A DNA stretch of 10,076 bases, taken from assembly GCA_026770585.1 (NCBI GenBank), contig MU646833.1, forward strand, positions 283,117-293,192. The letters are read 5' to 3'. The DNA comes from Baffinella frigidus. Lineage: Eukaryota; Cryptophyceae; Cryptomonadales; Baffinellaceae. The translations under genes and the position numbers were made by a program. Shown piece by piece: positions 6,399 to 10,076 of this stretch. The notes under the pieces are model-generated. The model was not told the DNA's origin, made no database searches, and worked only from the letters and a program-made list of their open reading frames with translations. Numbering within the stretch: the stretch's first letter is position 1; the number at the start of each line of letters is the position of its first letter.

Positions 6399-7284
6399 AA
6401 CTTTATCTTTGGTTATTTTTTCTGTTATGCGGGCGGACAGGCGAAAGACAGTAGGGCCCTCGAAAAAGGCTCACAATCTCTTTTAAGGACACACAAAACA
6501 GACGTCAAAATGATCGCAAAAAGCACGGCATGTGGCTTCGGTCGGACAGGTGACGAGCCTCGGCGGTTTACTAATGAACGGTATCTTTGGTCACGGCAGA
6601 CCACTTTGCTAACCAACCTGACAAGCCTCCCGTACAGCGACTTCTGTTTTGGCACCTTGTTTGGTTTGCGATCTGGGGTTATCCATGGTTCGAGATCTTT
6701 TTAGCCTAACCACTTGGTACCACCACATGGGGTACCTTGAAACACCCTTGCTCGAAGGTCGGTCGACCGGTGTTTTCTCATATTAGTACCAGAGAGTTGA
6801 CTGACAAGAGATTATGTCAACCCTCTGGTAATAAGTTAGGAAAACGCAGGGGTCGAATCCGGTCCGTTTTCTCAAGTTGCGTTTTCATACACGAGGTACA
6901 TGTATTTTTGTGTATGAACCCCGAGCACCAAAAACCAAGCACTCTTGTCTTTCTATGATTGATTGTTTGTTTCGGTTTGATGATCATTACGGCAGGCTTT
7001 TGGTCCTTCAGGGTTCGAATACTCCCAACTTAGGGTTTGAATGCTCCCAACATTTGGTGCTTGGGGTAGGGGGGGCAAAGGGGCTTGCAGGGCTCGGCCC
7101 GATCCGGGTGGGCTGGGCTGAGGAGCTCAAACACATATTGTTTCCTATCTCCGTACCAAGAGTGTGCTACGTGGTATGTGGCAGAGGTAGGAGTGACGGG
7201 CGATGTTGAGTTTGATAGACAACACCAAGCACCACCAAATGTAAAGTTTTCAGTGAATTGTTTTTGGCAGAAACCCGATATCGC
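6399..7284. other. Intergenic, no supported gene; two hairpins
   Basis: About 890 bases with no domain or splice pattern I recognise. The longest open frames (about 110-120 codons) lack biased codon use. Two hairpins stand out: 6787-6801 with 6816-6830 (15 bp, one mismatch) and TTCATACAC at 6884-6892 with 6910-6918. Confidence 0.5.
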
Positions 7285-7396
7285 AGAGAGAGACTGAGAG
7301 AGAGAGAGGAGAGAGAGAGGAGAGGGAGAGGGAGAGGGAGAGGAAGAGGGAGAGGGAGAGGGAGAGGGAGAGGGAAAGAGAAAGCGCGCGCGCGCA
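7285..7396. repeat. GA/GAGAGG microsatellite with terminal (CG)n tract
   Basis: A purine tract of GA and GAGGGA units, about 95 bases, is followed by GCGCGCGCGCGC at 7384-7396. The Ser-Pro-repeat frame seen on the minus strand is a translation of this tract and is not a gene. Confidence 0.95.
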
Positions 7397-7517
7397 ATGG
7401 AGGGAATGAGTGTGTGTGAGAAAGAGGGACAGTCGATGGACACTCTACAGACACTCCAGGAAACACGTTGTTGAATGGGTGACGGCTGGTGCCGACGAAA
7501 TGATCAAAATACGTCTA

Positions 7518-7752
7518 GGGGTACCTCGCTCATAACAAACGCCCCCCCCCCTAGGACCACCTTAGGGCCCTACAGGGGTACCTCGCTCATAAGAAACTGC
7601 CCCCCCCATAGGAACACCGTAGGGCTCTAGGCACAGGCCTACTGCAGGGTCCTAGGGGGAGGCGTTTTCTTATGAGCGAGGTACCCCTGTAGGCATGGTC
7701 GTACTGTAGGGTCCCAGGGGGGGGGCGGTTTCTTATGAGCGAGGTACCCCTG
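7518..7752. mobile_element. 117-bp-family MITE (outer copy), interrupted by a second copy
   Basis: The outer copy has the same GGGGTACCTCGCTC terminus and matches the intron 3 element either side of an insertion. Its left tip has lost the first CA. It is flanked by TA (7516-7517 and 7753-7754). Removing the inner copy and one TA leaves 116 bases, as expected for the family. Confidence 0.85.
7573..7689. mobile_element. 117-bp MITE (inner copy) nested in another copy, TA duplicated
   Basis: The inner copy runs from CAGGGG to CCCCTG, exactly 117 bases like the intron 3 copy, with TA at 7571-7572 and 7690-7691. The uninterrupted family sequence reads GGCCCTAGGCAT; here it reads GGGCCC-TA-element-TA-GGCATGG, so the empty-site comparison directly shows duplication of TA. 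Confidence 0.9.
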
Positions 7753-7755
7753 TAC

Positions 7756-7960
7756 TTTCCCGAAAGTCTCTCCCATATTTTAATTACAGGCGGTCACCTT
7801 CTCTGCACACCGCGCTACCTCTAGCTCCTGGAGTCCTAAGTCAACCTAAGTTGACACCCTTTAAGTTGACGACCTCCTGGGTCATTTAGGCGACGGTCCT
7901 TTAGGCGATGCTGCCTCCAACACTTTCTGCATTTACGTGAATTATTAAAAGCCCCGATTT
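7756..7960. other. Intergenic, AAGTTGAC/AAGTCAAC motifs only
   Basis: No gene seen. It contains AAGTCAAC at 7838, AAGTTGAC at 7848 and 7863, and a paired TTTAGGCGA word near 7890 and 7901. Confidence 0.5.
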
Positions 7961-7961
7961 G

Positions 7962-8142
7962 GTGTCCCCAGATCTGGGGACACGGTCCCGTGGAGGAATA
8001 ACCGGAGTGACTTTACACGGGACTGTGTCCCCAAGAGCTGCGGGTTCTTGCATTCGAGAAACGAATGCAGTCCTCACTGCCTTGCTCCCTCAAAGAGAGA
8101 CGTTCCGGACTGCAGGGCGCTCTCTTATTATAAAAATAATAA
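7962..8142. repeat. Run of five hairpins beyond the second gene's 3' end
   Basis: In order: a 22-base loopless palindrome at 7962-7983 (centre CCCCAGATCTGGGG); TGCATTCG-AGAAA-CGAATGCA at 8049-8069; GCAGTCC 8067-8073 with GGACTGC 8107-8113; AAGAGAG 8093-8099 with 8120-8126; TTATTAT-AAAA-ATAATAA at 8125-8142. In addition 7976-7992 pairs with 8016-8032 with one mismatch. The stems differ in sequence. Confidence 0.8.
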
Positions 8143-8153
8143 CAGGAACTAGG

Positions 8154-8183
8154 GCCATTTAGCGCAGTTTTTCGCTAAATGGC
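8154..8183 (-). terminator. Strong hairpin directly after the stop codon of the second gene
   Basis: GCCATTTAGCG (8154-8164) pairs perfectly with 8173-8183 around an 8-base loop. On the minus strand it starts 2 bases after the TAG at 8187-8185. It may be a 3' UTR structure or simply another of the many hairpin elements here. The label terminator is positional only; protein-coding transcripts in eukaryotes do not normally end at such hairpins. Confidence 0.35.
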
Positions 8184-8184
8184 T

Positions 8185-8247
8185 CTATTTCCCAGTAGTG
8201 GCGTACTTCTTGTTGAGCAGCGCAATCTTCTCGCGATAGTCCCCCAC
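8185..8247 (-). CDS. Last exon of an unidentified gene (C-terminal 20 residues)
   Basis: After an acceptor CGAAACAG, the minus strand reads VGDYREKIALLN then KKYATTGK and a TAG stop at 8187-8185. Codons are strongly G/C-ending (GAC, CGC, GAG, AAG, CTG, CTC, AAC, TAC, GCC), matching the ACC exons and unlike the surrounding repeats. The peptide is Lys-rich and probably helical. I do not recognise the family. Phase is 0, compatible with the donor at 9938. An open frame continues upstream to 8379, but that part includes telomere-like sequence and looks non-coding. Confidence 0.5.
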   Translation of the reverse strand: MGDYREKIALLNKKYATTGK

Positions 8248-8319
8248 CTGTTTCGCGTTTCGCGTTTTTAAAACTTTTTTCCTGGAACATGATCCGAGAA
8301 CAGTCCCCTCCCCCCGGCC

Positions 8320-8340
8320 CGGGTTTAGGGTTTTGGGGGT
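8320..8340. repeat. Short telomere-like tract
   Basis: GGGTTTAGGGTTTTGGGGG: a few degenerate TTTAGGG units beside a CCCCCCGGCCCGG block. Confidence 0.6.
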
Positions 8341-8383
8341 TTGCGCGGGCTGGACCTGTGCGGGCGGGACCGATCGCAAGGTT

Positions 8384-8468
8384 CTAGGATTCAGGCAGGA
8401 GGTCTCAGGGTTCAGCGAAAAGGTCCCAGGATTCAGTCAGGAGGTCTCGGGATTCAGTCAGGTGGACT
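8384..8468. repeat. 21-bp minisatellite, third array
   Basis: Four units of the AGGATTCAGTCAGGAGGTCTC family, 2.5 kb from the main arrays and without the TAGTGTGGCC unit around them. The array runs directly into a telomere-like tract. Confidence 0.9.
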
Positions 8469-8536
8469 CGGGGTTTGGGGTTTGGAGTTTGGGGTTTGGG
8501 ATTTGGGATTTGGGTTTTGGGGTTTAGGGTTGAGAG
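8469..8536. repeat. Telomere-like GGGTTTG/GGGATTT array
   Basis: About nine 7-base units, mostly GGGTTTG and GGGATTT, ending in GGGTTTAGGGTTGAG. No unit is followed by a run of perfect TTTAGGG, so it is more decayed than the intron 4 array. Confidence 0.85.
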
Positions 8537-8718
8537 AAATGTGACAATCTTGACACAGAGTGCCCCGTCCACACGGCAAGTGAGATCCATGTGCGCAGAA
8601 CGTCGCAAATTACGTGTGTAGTAATGTGTGTGCATCCGGGGAACTCCTGAGTATTCAAGTTAAATAGCTGGCGGGATTAGATCCAGGGGCGCAGAGGGTC
8701 GCGCAGCGGCCGCGATCC

Positions 8719-8857
8719 CTAGCTCTGTCTCAGTCTGTTTGTGCTCACCAACTTGGTGAGCCCGGGCTGTTCCCCGCTCCAAAGTTGACGGATTTGTACT
8801 GCAAACCCAGCATGTCAACTTGAGTATAGTCGGTCAACCCGAGTGAGGCAGAGCTAG
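8719..8857. mobile_element. CTAGCTCTG-terminated element X1 with palindromic core
   Basis: CTAGCTCTG (8719-8727) is inverted at 8849-8857, and the match continues inward and outward (GATC...CTCA). Inside are GCTCACCAA-C-TTGGTGAGC (8743-8761) and AAGTTGAC/GTCAACTT (8782-8789, 8814-8821). It has no coding capacity. It is one of three copies of this family. Confidence 0.75.
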
Positions 8858-8954
8858 GATCTCCACAGGGTTCAAGCGTCGAGACCCACTCGTGAATGCT
8901 GGCTGGAGCCCTCTATTTAAACCCTGCATTGTACACATGTGTAGTTACTTTCAC

Positions 8955-8979
8955 TAGCTCACAGATTTTCTGTGAGCTA
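8955..8979. repeat. Hairpin TAGCTCACAG / CTGTGAGCTA
   Basis: A 10-bp perfect stem with an ATTTT loop. It is followed by CCTGGTACAAACCCTTACAA, a word resembling sequence near 450 and 9355. Confidence 0.8.
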
Positions 8980-9074
8980 TCTATTTTCCTGGTACAAACC
9001 CTTACAACCCCACATGTAAATAGGGTGCTTCAGCATTTTCAAGTGGCATCTCTTGGTGAAATTTCGAGCACCGG

Positions 9075-9190
9075 CTCCAATTCCAGGCGAAAATTGGAGG
9101 ACCGGCTCCACTTTTACTGCGGAAAGTGGTCCTGCCTACCCTCCCCTTGGGCCCTCAGAGAACAAGCACCGCTGCCGAGCGAACTCGGCA
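9075..9190. repeat. Three consecutive hairpins
   Basis: CTCCAATT 9075-9082 with 9092-9099; CCACTTT 9108-9114 with 9123-9129; TGCCGAG-CGAA-CTCGGCA at 9173-9190. The first two each follow an ACCGGCTCC word, so they look like duplicated sites whose stems have different sequences. Confidence 0.75.
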
Positions 9191-9200
9191 CGTGCAAGAC

Positions 9201-9410
9201 CCACTCGAGGCTAGAAGTGTGACTATCTTAAAACAGGATTTGTTTTGCAAGTGAAGAATAAAAGAGGTATGTAGTAGTTTTCACACACATGGGGGCGTTT
9301 GGTCACGTTACTGGGGGAATTCTCCCAGTAACGTGACCAAGCCTGACCGTGACTGGTACTAAATTTAACAACCCCGCATTTAAAATGGTCCCATTTCTAG
9401 CCTCGAGTGG
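9201..9410. mobile_element. 210-bp foldback element with CCACTCGAGGCTAGAA ends
   Basis: Perfect 16-bp terminal inverted repeats (9201-9216, 9395-9410) enclose a long hairpin: 9299-9315 pairs with 9324-9340, a 17-bp perfect stem (GTCACGTTACTGGG core) with an 8-base loop. No coding capacity and no clear target duplication. Confidence 0.75.
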
Positions 9411-9418
9411 ACAGTCAG

Positions 9419-9433
9419 GGTCGAGACACGACC
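9419..9433. repeat. Small hairpin GGTCG-AGACA-CGACC
   Basis: Five-bp stem with a five-base loop, 9 bases beyond the 210-bp element. Weak alone; listed because it belongs to the dense hairpin field. Confidence 0.45.
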
Positions 9434-9494
9434 TTGGCTTTCAGGTAAAATTCCTCAAAACCTTGGAAGGTGTTCCCTCCTCGCTCGACAGCGG

Positions 9495-9624
9495 CTAGCT
9501 CTGTCTGAGTTGATCTGGTCTCCTCATAATGAGGAGACCGGAAGTTGAAGCCCCTGTTTTGTAGTACAAATCAGTCAATGTTCGGTGTAAAAACGATCAG
9601 TCAACCCGACCGAGGCAGAGCTAG
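9495..9624. mobile_element. CTAGCTCTG-terminated element X2 with palindromic core
   Basis: CTAGCTCTG at 9495-9503 and CAGAGCTAG at 9616-9624. The right 26 bases (9599-9624) match X1 and X3 closely. Its core is a 23-base palindrome (9517-9539, 11-bp arms GGTCTCCTCAT) unrelated in sequence to the X1 core. Confidence 0.75.
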
Positions 9625-9653
9625 AGCCTTCGTCCAGCCTGGTTCCGCAGGAA

Positions 9654-9690
9654 ATCAAAAATCCCGAACCCAAACCCTGAACCCCAACCA
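9654..9690. repeat. Degenerate telomere-like (CCCTGAA/CCCGAAC) tract
   Basis: CCCGAACCCAAACCCTGAACC reads as decayed CCCTAAA units. A similar tract follows element X3 at about 9895-9925. Confidence 0.6.
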
Positions 9691-9781
9691 CAATTTGGAC
9701 TGCGGAGCTTTCATCAAAAGTCAACTTGCCCCAACGCAATTGACATTAAATCCTTATCTGGTGCAAATTTGATCACGTTGC

Positions 9782-9925
9782 CCCCCAGATCTGGGGGTCC
9801 CGAAACCTTGGCAGTCCACCGAGTGGGTGCGGCCAGTCAATCCGACTGAGGCAGAGCTAGATCTTGGAGCCAGGCCTGGTTCCGTAGGAAACCCGAAATC
9901 CTGAACCCTGAACGCTGACCCCCAA
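9782..9925. repeat. Third CTAGCTCTG-family copy X3 (right end) and shared flank
   Basis: The right end (9835-9860, ending CAGAGCTAG) matches X1 and X2. Upstream is a 16-base loopless palindrome CCCCCAGATCTGGGGG (9782-9797). I found no left CTAGCTCTG end. Beyond the terminus, GCCTGGTTCCG-AGGAAA and telomere-like words also occur after X2, so the repeated unit extends past the TIR. Confidence 0.65.
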
Positions 9926-9938
9926 ATCGGGCACGCAC

Positions 9939-10076
9939 CGACTTGCGATACTCCGCGGTGTTCATCCCCAGCCCCTCCCCCCCAAGCCGCTCCGACGACG
10001 TCTCACTCAAAGAGGAACCCGTCCGCGGAGCGTCCCCCCCATCCCCATCATAACCTGTTCGCGCAGCCAAAACTGT
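9939..10076 (-). CDS. Internal exon of the unidentified gene (runs off the right edge)
   Basis: The minus strand is open from the window edge to a donor TCG/GTGCGT. It reads TGYDGDGGDAPRTGSS, then LSETSSERLGGEGLGM and NTAEYRKS: a Gly/Asp/Ser-rich, probably disordered stretch leading to a charged segment. Joined to 8247-8185 in phase 0 it gives EYRKS-VGDYREKIALL, a smooth charged helix-like run. The exon may start at CGAACAG/GT (after 10054) instead of extending to the edge. The function is not recognisable. That the two pieces form one gene is inferred from strand, phase and codon use. Confidence 0.4.

Noticed and set aside
6841-7025. tRNA B-box-like words (GGTCGAATCC near 6850, GGTTCGAATAC near 7014)
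   Set aside because: The flanking bases do not form a T-stem and no A-box or acceptor stem is found at the right distance.
7030-7466. Ser-Pro-rich and Pro-Leu-rich proteins on the minus strand
   Set aside because: Both frames are driven by the GA microsatellite; no domain or coding bias outside it.

Overview
The window is nuclear DNA from a eukaryote, most likely a unicellular alga with a secondary plastid of red-algal descent. The evidence is small GT-AG-bounded exons, plant/algal-type TTTAGGG repeats, many short non-autonomous transposon-like repeats, and an ORF landscape too fragmented for a prokaryote. A two-part leader (signal peptide, then an Arg/Ser-rich stretch with AFVPGAP) precedes a fatty-acid synthesis enzyme. 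That arrangement is typical of haptophytes, pelagophytes and other stramenopiles, and dinoflagellates. I cannot choose among these from the sequence alone.

Region 1-4043, minus strand: the 5' part of a multidomain acetyl-CoA carboxylase gene. Seven exons (4043-3824, 3560-3388, 3122-3024, 2305-2215, 1880-1803, 1285-1224, 283-209) join without a frame break into 266 codons. They encode a plastid-targeting leader and the first part of the biotin carboxylase domain; the gene continues past base 1. The introns hold telomere-like 7-base repeats, a 117-bp inverted-repeat element and several long inverted repeats.

Region 4044-8184: about 4 kb with no gene I can support. It contains the probable 5' flank of the carboxylase gene, a tandem family of units starting TAGTGTGGCCGACGAG (4899, 5555, 6088) with 21-bp minisatellite arrays inside, a hAT-like short element with an 8-bp target duplication, a GA microsatellite with a CG tract, and a 117-bp element inserted into another copy of itself.

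Region 8185-10076, minus strand: the probable last two exons of a second, unidentified gene (10076-9939 and 8247-8185). The proposed 1.7-kb intron between them is packed with perfect palindromes of differing sequence, several inside elements that share the terminus CTAGCTCTG. A further run of hairpins lies just beyond this gene's stop codon (7962-8183).

Both genes read on the minus strand and show no sign of a shared function. The carboxylase supplies malonyl-CoA for plastid fatty-acid synthesis. The rest of the window is mostly repeats.
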